A DNA stretch of 64,000 nt, taken from contig JAKGHH010000004.1 of NCBI GenBank assembly GCA_022828595.1, positions 82,302,270 to 82,366,269 on the forward strand. Reading direction: 5' to 3'. Source of the DNA: Nelumbo lutea. Its lineage: Eukaryota; Streptophyta; Magnoliopsida; Proteales; Nelumbonaceae. Shown in pieces: positions 27,201 to 36,019 of the stretch (the stretch's first letter is position 1; each line of letters opens with the position of its first letter). A program made the position numbers and the translations under genes. The notes beneath the pieces are model-generated. The model was not told the origin of the DNA. It saw only the letters and a list, made by a program, of their open reading frames with translations, and did not search any database.

Positions 27201-27959
27201 AATGATTGTTTTGATTGGACTTGTTATGCCATGGTTGCAGTCATATTAAACTTTGTTTTTGGGCTTGTAATATGGAATTGCTACAATTTCTATCGTTAAG
27301 AAGGGAATATTATAATTTTCTTTTGAAAAACTGTAGTTGGTGACATCGTCGACGAGTCTGAGATTAACTATCATATTGCACTAATAGAAACTTAAAACTG
27401 GAACTGTATAATATGACTTATAAAATTGTGCAAAATTTCCATGGTTCAGACCTAATAGCAGTCTGCATATTTTTTACGTTGATGTGTTGGCTTGCATATA
27501 TTCCATTTACTTAATTCATGCTCGAATATTCTAGGTCACTATAGAGCTCTGCTTTGGTAAAATTGGTCAGTGCATGAGAAACTGCAAGTTTGTTAATTAA
27601 AAAAATGGACTCTTTTGGTGGTAACCCTTTTCTTTTTTCTATTGCAGGATATCAGCAGAACCGGTGGGGTGGAAATTTTTGGAGCAGTAGCAACTTCAAA
27701 TTCAGGAGACAGCAGTGTAAATGTCCCATTAATAAATAGAGACGTTGTTATGAATGTGAACTACGAGCCACGGAAGTCCTGTGGTTACATTCTTTCTAAC
27801 ACGACATGGAACTCGCGCCCCCTTGTATTCATTGTTGTTGCTACCGCCATGTGTTTTGGAATTTGTGCTGTTCTCCTCCACCCTCACAAAGTTGGGGATC
27901 TTGCCATTTCCATTCGTAGGTGTTTGTTTGGCAATCCCAAGCCTTATAAACTGACCTAG
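11143..27959 (+). CDS. SPL7: SPL7-type SBP-box transcription factor (copper-deficiency regulator), 10 exons
   Basis: Exons: 11143-11678, 14747-14919, 15200-15426, 15560-15634, 15739-15846, 17627-17744, 21335-21470, 25116-25278, 26388-26942, 27648-27959. All introns are GT-AG; the sum is 2403 bp, 800 residues, close to Arabidopsis SPL7. The SBP DNA-binding domain (about 133-208) spans exons 1-2, split at the usual place after CQQCG. Zinc site 1 is C133, C138, C155, C158, the Cys4 form typical of SPL7; most SBP proteins have His as the fourth ligand. Zinc site 2 is C174, C177, H181, C193, followed by a basic nuclear signal (KRRRRK). Exons 4-9 match the long SPL7 C-terminal part ([27 protein letters not shown]). 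A hydrophobic segment near residues 756-774 is a candidate membrane anchor. SPL7 binds GTAC-core sites and activates copper-uptake genes when copper is low (family knowledge). The first ATG in frame is at 11143. No frameshift was seen. Confidence 0.95.
11732..11812. repeat. (TC)n microsatellite followed by (TCC)n in SPL7 intron 1
   Basis: About 34 TC units (11732-11799) run into TCC repeats. The tract begins about 54 bp after the exon 1 donor site. Open frames encoding Ser-Leu or Arg-Glu repeats across it are artefacts. Confidence 0.98.
12630..13060 (-). mobile_element. LINE 3'-end fragment with RNase H-like tail, in SPL7 intron 1
   Basis: On the minus strand, about 13050-12770 encodes a broken reverse-transcriptase-associated RNase H (RVT_3) end. 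It has a [16 protein letters not shown] motif followed by YWA, the typical C-terminus of plant L1-like ORF2. It runs into TTTTTAATAAA and a poly(A), seen as a T-run at 12630-12638 on +. Stops interrupt it. I could not identify a clear target-site duplication. Confidence 0.7.
14505..14640 (-). mobile_element. Very short LINE 3'-UTR fragment in SPL7 intron 1
   Basis: The minus strand reads ATTGTAATGCCTTTACTGG, then TTTTTAATAAA, then TTTACTTATCAGGG and a short A-run. This resembles the 3' ends of the other LINE pieces here (TTTAATAAA...ACTGATAAAAAAA). It has no coding part and lies about 100 bp upstream of SPL7 exon 2. Confidence 0.5.
15847..17626 (+). other. SPL7 intron 5, no element recognised
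   Basis: A 1.8-kb T-rich intron. I see no transposon ends, ORF of substance or RNA gene. The frames at 16162-16560 and 17255-17533 are chance readings. Confidence 0.4.
18810..19470 (-). mobile_element. LINE RNase H-like fragment with poly(A), in SPL7 intron 6
   Basis: Minus-strand frames at 19460-19221 ([17 protein letters not shown]) and 19147-18920 ([13 protein letters not shown]) are the first and last conserved blocks of a non-LTR RNase H. The middle is scrambled. The fragment ends in an A-run (T8 on + at 18817-18824). It is probably the 3' part of the same element as the zf-RVT-like piece at 20200-20930, the two being separated by about 0.7 kb of other sequence. Confidence 0.7.
19490..19850 (+). 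mobile_element. Possible solo LTR fragment in SPL7 intron 6
   Basis: The stretch begins TTGTCAGTGTTATTCAC and contains TATAAATAAG at about 19671, followed by CTCTCTCATTTCTCTCTC. This order resembles the promoter and R/U5 part of a short Copia LTR. I could not define both ends or a duplication, so this is a weak call. Confidence 0.3.
20200..20930 (-). mobile_element. Degenerate LINE internal part (zf-RVT-like), in SPL7 intron 6
   Basis: On the minus strand, from about 20460 downward, the translation reads [14 protein letters not shown], then, after stops, a C-P-I-C motif. This matches the zf-RVT segment of plant L1-like ORF2 (W-x-K-x-L-P-K-T-K and CPxC...H...C). The upstream part (20500-20930) has no clear domain. 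Many stops are present. Confidence 0.5.
21206..21234. repeat. (TC)n microsatellite, about 14 units, SPL7 intron 6
   Basis: Uninterrupted TC dinucleotides ending CTTTCACTCTCT, about 100 bp upstream of SPL7 exon 7. Confidence 0.95.
21530..21870 (-). mobile_element. LINE RNase H-like 3' fragment, SPL7 intron 7
   Basis: The minus strand at 21864-21637 encodes [27 protein letters not shown] and then LFWG. This is the last conserved block of the non-LTR RNase H, with the motif [11 protein letters not shown]. It runs into a short 3' tail with ATTAATAAAATACT and an A-run (T7 on + at about 21535). Confidence 0.7.
21870..22020. repeat. Short tandem repeat of a CACATGGCATATAT-like unit
   Basis: CATGGCATATAT/CATGTCATATAT occurs five or more times at about 30-40-bp spacing (21876, 21907, 21933, 21955, 21991). 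The units are degenerate. No function is apparent. Confidence 0.6.
22521..23283 (+). mobile_element. 5'-truncated LINE with RNase H-like domain and 17-bp target duplication, SPL7 intron 7
   Basis: The insertion (22538-23266) is flanked by GAAATTTGAAATAAGGA (22521-22537) and GAAAATTGAAATAAGGA (23267-23283), 16 of 17 matching, and ends in an A-rich tail. It encodes the RVT_3-type RNase H of plant L1 elements. Blocks are IKLNFDGSS near 22740, IEGDSEVV near 22940 and [13 protein letters not shown] near 23080. A frameshift lies near 22810-22830 (the first block is in a different frame from the rest). Same orientation as SPL7. Confidence 0.88.
23788..24354 (+). mobile_element. 5'-truncated LINE with RNase H-like domain and 11-bp target duplication, SPL7 intron 7
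   Basis: It is bounded by CAGCATATTAA at 23788-23798 and 24344-24354, with an A-tail before the right copy. It encodes the same RNase H as its neighbour 0.5 kb away ([13 protein letters not shown] near 23832; EGDSKVV near 24030; [12 protein letters not shown] near 24165). An in-frame stop lies at about 24149. The two copies differ too much to be a recent duplication and probably inserted independently. Confidence 0.88.
25733..25797. repeat. Short foldback related to the 54821-55030 MITE
   Basis: AGGTTCAAAGTACCGATACACC faces GGTGTATCAATATTTTGAACCT across a short GTATCGGGG-containing centre. The sequence matches the ends of the MITE at 54821-55030, so it is probably a small deletion derivative. 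It lies in SPL7 intron 8. Confidence 0.6.
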
Positions 27960-29077
27960 AGGTAGTGTCCTGTTGTTGATTTTGTATGTATCCAACATTG
28001 TAAATAGTACAAATTGGACCAACTTGTGTAAGGACTGATTTTTCAGTGATTTTTGGATGTCATACCCGTTGAAGGCTCATAGATTGTTGAGTGCTGCTTA
28101 TAACTCACAAGCACTCGATTTCTAAAGATAAAGAATAATATTCTATTGCGTGGAAGGATGTAGGTCAAGTAGTTTTGCATCAAATCAAATATGAAACTGT
28201 GGAGGCAGGTATTGATCAAAATTTATGGAATTTGTACTTATGTTTTATCTATAGATGTGTGAAGGATATTATCAATTATTTTGGAATAGTATTTCAACTA
28301 TTTTCTTTTTCTTCCCCTCCAAAGAACTCAGCAATTATCAATTTAGAATGCATATTATGCCTGTAGTTAAAGCTCAAGTGTCATACTCATAACCGAACAA
28401 TTGATGCGGATTAAAAATCGGAATTGGAACCGGAATTAGAATTGTTTATTCCCATAACCCGTTTGGTTCAAATGGGAATTGGAATAGGAATGAAAATCAG
28501 CTGGCATGGGATCTCATTTGTAAGAGAAAATGGCATTTCACAAGGAATGGAAATCAGATTCTGATTCCATCCAACCAAACGGTTGGAATCAGAATGGCCA
28601 GTCCGATTCGATTCCGATTCCACCCCTATTTCACCGATTATCTAGCCTGATATGTAATTTCCCCACCTGTTGCCAAGTTTCAAACTTTAAAGATGTCCCT
28701 AATTTCTAGTAATTTAATGTAATGTAGCGCCAAATCCGAAGAAAATCAGTGTATGGTAATGGCACTTTCCTCTAGCATCTATCTATTCACCGGCATTACT
28801 GAACTGTAACAGAGAAGCTTCTTCACATGAAATATTGTTGGGCTAAAACAGTGAAACCACGGCCTTTGGTGCCGTGATTCACTTTACGCCACTTTATCCA
28901 ATTCAAAATTTGGCTACACCAATACATGAAGGGCCGTGATTCACGGTTTTAGCCGGTGAAGAGTGATATCAGAGGCTGATAAGTAATTGTATTGCGGTCT
29001 TTCGGGGAGTTTCTTGGGGATAACCTGACATGCAAGTTCAGTGTCTTCAATTCATTGATTGCCTCTGTGTGTTTGTA

Positions 29078-29116
<39 letters not shown>

Positions 29117-29332
29117 GATTCCCATTTCCCCAGTTTTTTACACAAGGACACTTCTGCAGGCCCTCAATTAAGCGTCAAGACATAACCCAGTGTCCCAGTT
29201 ACAATTCACTTGAGTGAAGAGTGAAGATCGACATTAGAGATTTCTCTCAGCAGTCAGCAGTCAGCATCTTTGTCTGATTGAAAAAGAATGATGCACAGAA
29301 GAATTATAACAAGCAGGTGATCTGTGGTCGAT
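27960..29332. other. Spacer between the convergent SPL7 and VAPYRIN-like genes
   Basis: It contains the 3' untranslated regions of both genes. About 28385-28640 is a third, degraded copy of the GGAATTGGAATAGGAATGA-type Tourist-like MITE. A (GA)n microsatellite lies at 29082-29113 (about 16 units). At 28860-28960, GGCCGTGATTCAC occurs twice, in a small inverted arrangement. No further gene is seen. Confidence 0.5.
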
Positions 29333-30784
29333 TCAAGGTCGTCGTTCATTTTCACGACACCCAAGGGAAACCGATGCAGGATGATTCTTGAAATTGTCCA
29401 TGCTAGGAGAACACAGACACATGAAGCTCTTCAGGTTCGCACAGGCTCCATGCGAAATCAGATACAGAGCCACCTCTGTATGCCCTGCCTCCACCGCACA
29501 ATGCAGTGGCGTGTAACCAGCATCATCAACAAGGTCCACTTCAGCGCCATGGCTGAGTAACAGCTTCACACTCTCAAGTCGACCCTTGAACGCAGCTCGG
29601 TGCAGAGGCGTCCACCCGTTCTGATCCCTTCCGTTCGCCTTCGCCCCCTGAGCCAGGCAGCTCTTCATTCCATGTACATCATCCAGCCTTGCCGCCCGCT
29701 GCAACACATCACCCAGACGTAGCAAGTCGAGCAGGTCTGAATGCGAGTGCCCATTATCGATTGCAAGCGAGAATGCGGTCTTCCCATCTTTAGTCATCGC
29801 GTATTTCGAATACCGAGAATGTTCCAACAGCAACTCCACACACTTCACATGTCCGTCCGCGGCGGCACAGTGCAGCGGAGTCCACCCGTTAGAGTCAGCC
29901 AGCTCGGGATTGCCGCCTTTCGACAAGCAGAACTCAAGCGCGTCGATGTGGCCATGAGAGGCTGATACGTGGACCGGAGTCCGACCAACTGGATTAACGG
30001 AATTCACATTAATCCCGCCAAGGCCCCGGTACAAAGCGTCCATCAAATCGATCCGGTTCAAGGCGGCCGCTTCGTGCAAGAACCGATCAGCCGAATGGTC
30101 AATTTGATAACCGGATACAAGTAGAACCCTAACAACATCGATGTGGCCAGAAGAAACAGCCAACGACATGAGCGACTGTCCGTCGGAATCCCTACTGTTT
30201 ACATCCCCACCAGCACCGATGAGGGTAGAAACGTGACTAGGGTTTCCGCAGCGCACGGAAGATCGGAGTAGGGTCGTAAGCTGGGACACGGTGCACCGGG
30301 AGATCGCCTTGGAGAGGAGAAAATCGACTTCGAGGGTTTTAACCGGACGAGAAAGGGAGAGCAAGAACTGGGCGACGTGGCTTCCGACGAAGAAAATGGG
30401 GACGGCGGCGTCCTTAAAGACTTGGGGTCCCGGGTTGGAGAATATACGAAGGAAATCGTCGGGGTTGACTTTGCCGGTGGGGAGCATGGAGGTGCGGACG
30501 AGGAGAGTGTGGGAAGGGGAGGAGAGAGGAGGGTTGTCGGAGAGTTGAGAGAGGAGGAGAGAGAAAGGGGAGGAGGAGAGGGGCGGGAGGATGGAGAAGG
30601 GATGGTGCAGTTGCTGCTGGGCCTGGGCGAAGGAGAAGAGGGAGGGTTGTGGGGTGGCGGTGAGGGAGACGGCGACGGACATGGTGTGCATGAGGTTGGT
30701 TAACCGGAAGGTAGCGCTGCATCGTTGTCCTGGCGTGAAGGTTAGCTCCAGCTCCTTCACGTCTACCTTCACAAGTCTGTCCAT
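29333..30784 (-). CDS. VAPYRIN-like protein: MSP (VAP-type) domain plus ankyrin repeats
   Basis: A single uninterrupted frame of 483 residues starts at a true ATG (30784). Residues about 3-135 form a major-sperm-protein/VAP-type domain (start MDRLVKVDVKELELTFTPGQ, then RCSATFRLTN). Residues about 170-450 hold roughly eight ankyrin repeats, with clear consensus cores such as NGWTPLHCAAADGHVKCVELLL and QNGWTPLHRAAFKGRLESVKLLL. The order MSP then ankyrin is diagnostic of VAPYRIN and VAPYRIN-like proteins. VAPYRIN supports intracellular accommodation of arbuscular mycorrhizal fungi and rhizobia. The RDQNGWTPLHRAAFKGR block is shared, but the N-terminus and the short tail (FKNHP) look more like the VAPYRIN-like branch, whose role is less clear. 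The coding region is much more GC-rich than its surroundings. The gene is intronless and convergent with SPL7. Large antisense frames on the plus strand are shadows. Confidence 0.88.
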   Translation of the reverse strand: MDRLVKVDVKELELTFTPGQRCSATFRLTNLMHTMSVAVSLTATPQPSLFSFAQAQQQLHHPFSILPPLSSSPFSLLLSQLSDNPPLSSPSHTLLVRTSMLPTGKVNPDDFLRIFSNPGPQVFKDAAVPIFFVGSHVAQFLLSLSRPVKTLEVDFLLSKAISRCTVSQLTTLLRSSVRCGNPSHVSTLIGAGGDVNSRDSDGQSLMSLAVSSGHIDVVRVLLVSGYQIDHSADRFLHEAAALNRIDLMDALYRGLGGINVNSVNPVGRTPVHVSASHGHIDALEFCLSKGGNPELADSNGWTPLHCAAADGHVKCVELLLEHSRYSKYAMTKDGKTAFSLAIDNGHSHSDLLDLLRLGDVLQRAARLDDVHGMKSCLAQGAKANGRDQNGWTPLHRAAFKGRLESVKLLLSHGAEVDLVDDAGYTPLHCAVEAGHTEVALYLISHGACANLKSFMCLCSPSMDNFKNHPASVSLGCRENERRP

Positions 30785-31870
30785 CGGAGTTTCCCTTTCT
30801 CTCGAACTAACTAAGCGGAGCTAAGATCAGAGGATTCTCTCTCTGTCTCTCTCAACTGATGATGGCTTACGATTTTTGTTCTTTCTGTAGTCATTGTAAA
30901 CTCCCCATCACAAACAACCAGCAAGAGGGCTAGAATCGGTGAATTGTAAGTTGTAACGATAATTAAAGCGGGGAAATTGGAGATTTGATTGGCTTTCTTC
31001 TCTTCTCTGTTGTCAGTTGTTACAACTTACACAACTCTGAAGTCAGAACAAAGTCGGTCAGACTACCGTCTTCACCGGGTTGTTCGGGAGCCGTATTTGC
31101 TGAGCACTTAACGTTGTGTTACTGTGCACACCACTACATGCCGTGCCGCACATCTCTTTCTTATACCATTTATTCCTGTTAACGGGGGGAGATATTCACA
31201 ATGTACGGCTGTGATGTTTATGCAGACGGATGTGGCCAGCGTTTGTTGGTCAGCAGATTCTCGCTCACTCGCTAATGGTATTCAAACTGATTAAGGTTAT
31301 ATTCGGTTCGATGGAAAAATGTAAGAAATTTCCCTCACTTTGTCTCCCTGATTATAAATTTTAATCCAATCGTCTTCAAAAAAAAAAAAATCCAATCAAA
31401 CATAAGCGTAGGACGGACTGGTCAAAGTCAAACAAATCCCCGCCAAGGCCAATCAAGAGAAATTTTAAATGTTGGATCCAACATGAGGGGCCTAATGTCC
31501 CCCCACTCAACTTTCAACAAGTAACAACCTTTTAAAAAATGACCAATAGGTGTTGGTGATTTTCTTTTGGATAAATCGTATATTAGTATCCTCTCCCTTA
31601 ACCTATGTTTGGTTTGAAGGAAAAAGTAGGGAAATGAAAGAAAAGTTAGGGAAACTCTTGTGTAAGTTTTTCTATCTTTTCTTTCTTTTCCCTACTCTTT
31701 CCTTCAAAGCAAACATAGCCTTAACATAGTCTAAACTCTCAAAACCAGTCAATTTAGTTCCCATCATTAAGCAGTTCGTTAGTTATCTATATCATATGAA
31801 TACGACGACATGTGTGGCTTAAAAATTTTTAAAATGTCAAAATTACTTTTTTAAAGAAGACATTCTTTGA
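30785..31870 (-). promoter_or_regulatory. Upstream region of the VAPYRIN-like gene
   Basis: A CT-rich segment (minus-strand GA-rich) at 30830-30852 lies just upstream of the start codon and is probably 5' leader. Beyond about 31300 the sequence is AT-rich with short inverted motifs (GTTTGGTTTGAAGG at 31608; CCTTCAAAGCAAAC at 31701, with matching GGAAAAAGTAGGGAAA arms), suggesting a small foldback element at about 31605-31720. No gene seen. Confidence 0.4.
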
Positions 31871-32222
31871 GGGTGTTTGGTTTTGTTTATGTTTATCAAG
31901 TAAAAGTTTTGTATTGGTGTGGTTGTAAAACTGAGAAAAGCAATTAATGAAAGTGTTTATAATACATAGACGCCATTAAAGAATATTTGGTTTTGTTTAT
32001 GTTTATTGAATAAAAGTTTTGTATTTATGTGGTTGTAAAACTGAGAAAAGCAATTAAAGAGGGTGTTTATAATACATAGACGCCATTAGGCACCACATCA
32101 ACAAAGTGCCAATAAACAACTATCTGTTTTAGAAAGCTCAAAAATGAAGATTCCTACAACAGGAGAGGCGCACAGAACTATATGGCATCGTTTACTCAAT
32201 AAACATAAACAGAACCAAATAC
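31871..32222. mobile_element. MITE with an internal 110-bp tandem duplication
   Basis: Two head-to-tail units, 31871-31980 and 31981-32090, share nearly all bases (both carry TTTGGTTTTGTTTATGTTTA and AATACATAGACGCCATTA). The right end at about 32192-32222 (ACTCAATAAACATAAACAGA, then ACCAAATAC) is the reverse complement of the start of each unit. The parent was therefore an element with terminal inverted repeats whose left part was duplicated. No target duplication was found. Confidence 0.7.
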
Positions 32223-32984
32223 ATACTTCATTATCTTCTAATTGACACTGAATCAGAATAAACATTCTATCAAATTGAACTCAAGGTAAATTCTTCATTA
32301 AACTCTCTAATGTCGTAATGGTGTAATAGATTTTCAAGGATTAATCAAATTTTATAAATTTATATAATCCATTTATACCATGGCATTAAGTTTCCTTGTC
32401 TCTCGTTGCACATGATCCATATTTGGCCTTCATTGTAATTGCTTATTTTTAAAGCAATTTAAACAACATTTAGATATAATAATTAAATGTAGCAGAGGTA
32501 TTTTAACTTGAAGTACAAAGTCAAGCGCTTATGTCTATATTTATATTATATGTGGGCCTATCAATATATATATTTATATTGTATAGAAGAAATGAGGGAG
32601 GCAAAGAACCTTCTTTCCTCATTGCTCAAAGGGACCTCTTATCTCATTTGAGAAAAATCTAATGATGCACACCGGAAGATCTTTGACCAATCAAAAGCCC
32701 TTGTGAATCATGATAAACACCACCTCATTGGCTATCACTTTTATAATTATGGTTGATTGGTTATAAGTTTTTTTTTTTAATATAATGTCTTTTTTTTTAT
32801 AAAAAAACAAGAGAAGTTAAATGATACATGAAAAAGAAAAACCTAAGACATCAATTAATAAAAGAAAATGAAACTCCCATACATCTACAAAAGAAACAAA
32901 CAAAAACCTTTGGTGTTTCTCATTTGCCAACCAATCAACAGCTTGATTACCTGTACGATGAATGTAATTATCGGGGTGTTAGGA
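32223..32984. other. AT-rich intergenic, nothing recognised
   Basis: No gene, transposon end or RNA structure that I can support. Confidence 0.4.
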
Positions 32985-33036
32985 TTTTGGATTTTGAGAG
33001 GGAAAAAATTGGTACAATCCCATTGACTAAGAAACT
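32985..33036. repeat. Left half of a small repeat split by the outer retrotransposon
   Basis: TTTTGAGAGGGAAAAAATTGG...CATTGACTAAGAAAC matches the repeat at 60-125 (TTTTGAGAGGGGGGAAAGTTGG...CATTGACCAAGAATCCC). It resumes at 42112 with AAACCCATATTCC. The two halves join into the same sequence as the copy at the window start. Confidence 0.7.
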
Positions 33037-34784
33037 TGATGATGTGCATTTCGACAGGTCCTGTGCGCGCTGGATAGTGAGTTAGAAGATGAGATGGAAG
33101 TTCCCTTGCTAGGAGGTGATTTTATTCTTGAGCTGACTAGGCCGAGCTAAGAGATTGTATGGGTGTCGAGCTGAATAATTTGACAAGCCGTATATTCTTC
33201 CAAAGAGCCCTGCAAGGGAGCAATGTCAGAGTGCCTAGGCATCTTTACCTGGGGTGGGCAATCTGATGCTTAAGTTAGTGAATGCGGAGATTTTGTGAGA
33301 GAGTTGAAAGTAAGAAAGCTAGAAAGTTACGTTGCGCATCTAACTTGTTACCTCGTTAGGTTGGAGGTTAGGCCTTTATATAGGCATTGCTTGGCGTAGG
33401 TTTCACGCATCGCGTCCGAGTTCTTCGGGAGGTCGTGCCCAATCGGTCTGAAGTCCATGGAGGTAGTCATACACGTAGACTAGTCTTTGCGCCTTGCTCG
33501 GTCTCCTCTGTTACATTTGGTACGAGGGCCAACTTCCGAGAGACCCAGTAGTGACGGGTTGTGCATGCAGAATTGGTTAGTGAGCACATCTTGCAAGTTG
33601 TCACCTGGACCTCAATTAGGTCGACAAGCCCTCGAGGGAGGTCGCTCCTCACGTCGAGGCCACTTCGGCTAGTGACGAGCTGCTACAAGTTGGCCCTGGA
33701 TGAGGTGGTTCTAGCCACCCTAAGTTGTGGTCAAAGTCGTCAGGCCAGCTACAAAGGCAGGTTGCCGGGTCAGGGGGAAGACGAACCACGATTTGGGACT
33801 CCAAATCATCGCTTAGGTGGTGTTTGTGTGTCATCCAGTCTTTTACAAGATGGCATGTATCATGATATCACTAGAGGCCCAAATCTGCCCTCATAAATTG
33901 CCCCCCACTCTTGAGTTGAGGGAAGATCGGTGAAGGGAGTAGCTTGTTTCTTTGGCCCAGAATGACTAATTTGATGAACTTGAAGCCATAGACGTTGGTC
34001 CAATTTTGCTCCCCAGGTCGAAAGAGTCTAAGTGCTGAATGTAGCCTTATGTAGGACCTCACTGTCTTGATCGTTGGGGTACGAGAGCAAATTCATCCGC
34101 TCGAGGAGAGGTGAAGCAAGTACCTCGAGGACATCTACCTTATTAGGGATGCAACCGTCAAGGATTTTTGCAATCCGGCTAAGTATCTCAAGAGCGAAGA
34201 AGTTCATCATGCCATCCTCAAGTGGGGTTCTAATTATGTGATTGCCTCGTCAGGTCGCTCCACTAAGGTAGGCTACAACACAATGTCTCTCAGGACGATT
34301 CTCGAAAGAGTAGCCGGTGAGGTCGATGGGGAGCCTAAAACCAAGGTAGAGGTCAGCTGTGAAAAGATCGACAATTTTGTGTATTTGCAATAGTGCTAAA
34401 AGCAAACTAGTTTTCCCTTCCTTCGTTTCTTTTTCTCTCTTCTTTTTTTTTTTGTTCAGTGGTTAGATGCTAATGTCCTTTGAGATTGATTTAAGCGTGA
34501 TTCCAAGCTAGATAAACTGGGAGGGGGGAGGTCAACCTTGTGAGGCCAGTCTTCCTGTTGTCGATGTGCTTCAAGGTCAATTTGAGGGTGCCTTAGCTAA
34601 AAAGTGACATGGCTTTCCCTTAGAACTCAACTTGACCAGATCACCAAAGTAGATGGCCATTCTATAGTAGCCTTAAATGTGGCTGCTTCTATGTTGTCAC
34701 TTGGGATTGGCTTCCCCAGGTAGGTGCTTGCGAGATCATGGCATACATGTACCACCTGCTCTTGAAATTGTTGATTGCTCGCTC

Positions 34785-35590
34785 CTACTAGAGTCATGGG
34801 AGGCTCTACTATCTGTAGGTCGCCTACTCTCATGGGAACCACGAAGGGTTCGACTTGTGAGGTCGATTTCACATTCTGCTCATTTCCAACTCTCACAGGA
34901 GCCATACAGAGCTTGATCAGTAGTGAGGCTTTGCAGTTCAGGCTAGGAGACAATCTGGGCCAGATCACTAATGCTTGCTCGGGCTAGTCGTTCATGTTCT
35001 GCCCCCCTTGTGATGGCTGCTGATGCATATGTTGTTGTCGACATTGGCTGGTAGTTCGGTGCCACGACTACACTACATCAGCCCGCTGGTCGTTTACTCC
35101 TATGAGGAGCCACAAGGAGCTCAGCCTGTGGGGGCAGCTCTACTAACTATAGGTCGCCAGCTCACATGGGAGCCTTGGAAAACTCAACCTTCAAGGGTGT
35201 CCATGCAGTCCATTGCCCACCAACTCCTGCGGGAGCCACAGAGGGCTTGACCTGTAGAGGCAACTTCGCGAAATAGAGCTGATGAGGCTTCATCCGAACT
35301 AATTATTGTTGAGTATAAACATAGAATGAGTTGAGGTTGGTAGGGCTTCTTCATAGTCTGTTGGTTGTCAAACCCCGCGGGAACCATGAAGGGCTCAACC
35401 TGTGGGGGTGGCCTCACTTTGAGGTGCCTGTCATCAGACTGTTGGTTGTTGAGGTCGTTCTATTGCTGTTTATTCTGCAACAGTATAAATGCACTAAACC
35501 GCTCTTCCCGTGCCCACATACGGAGATCAATGCTTCAGCTCATAAAACTGTCGCGCTTCAATCCCGACGGGAACCGCTGATGGCTCTACC
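34785..35590. repeat. Degenerate interspersed repeat inside the non-autonomous retroelement
   Basis: A motif of the type GGGAACCACGAAGGGTTCGACTTG recurs with variation: near 34830-34860, near 35228-35255 (GGGAGCCACAGAGGGCTTGACC), near 35378-35405 (GGGAACCATGAAGGGCTCAACC) and near 35570-35590. TAGGTCGCC precedes related units at 34816 and 35152. Read on the minus strand, the units encode variants of VEPFVVPxRVGDxQ, so this is probably a gag-like repeat peptide. Confidence 0.55.
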
Positions 35591-36019
35591 GCGGGGATAG
35601 GGGCATTCACATGAGGTAGTAGTGTGTTTGTCTGGGGTACTGGGAGTGCTGAGTTTAGCGTGGTTGCTACTGATTGTCACAAGGGGGTTATCAAGGTTCA
35701 CCACAGATGCTCTTGCCCCCCAAGTAATTGATTCTTATTCTTGATGTTGGTATTGCTAAAAAATGTCATTGATTTGATAAAACTGGGAATTATAAGGTGA
35801 AAATTCAGCAATCCAGAAGGTGAGAACTTAGACTTTTGTTGCATTTCCCGCAGGCGTTGCCAATTGATGATGAACGTTTCGACAGCTCCCGCGCCGGATA
35901 GTGAGTTAGAATCCGAGCTAGAAGTTCCCTTTCTAGGAGGTGATTCTATTCTTGAGCTGACTAAGTCGAGCTATGAGATAGTTTGGGTGCCGAGTTGAAT
36001 AATTCGGTGAGCCGTATAT

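Noticed and set aside
29324..30824. Plus-strand frames of 74-108 codons across the ankyrin gene
   Set aside because: Antisense shadows of a GC-rich conserved coding sequence.
33487..35600. Short plus-strand frames in the older retroelement
   Set aside because: No recognisable domain. The element's coding direction, from its primer site and purine tract, is the minus strand.
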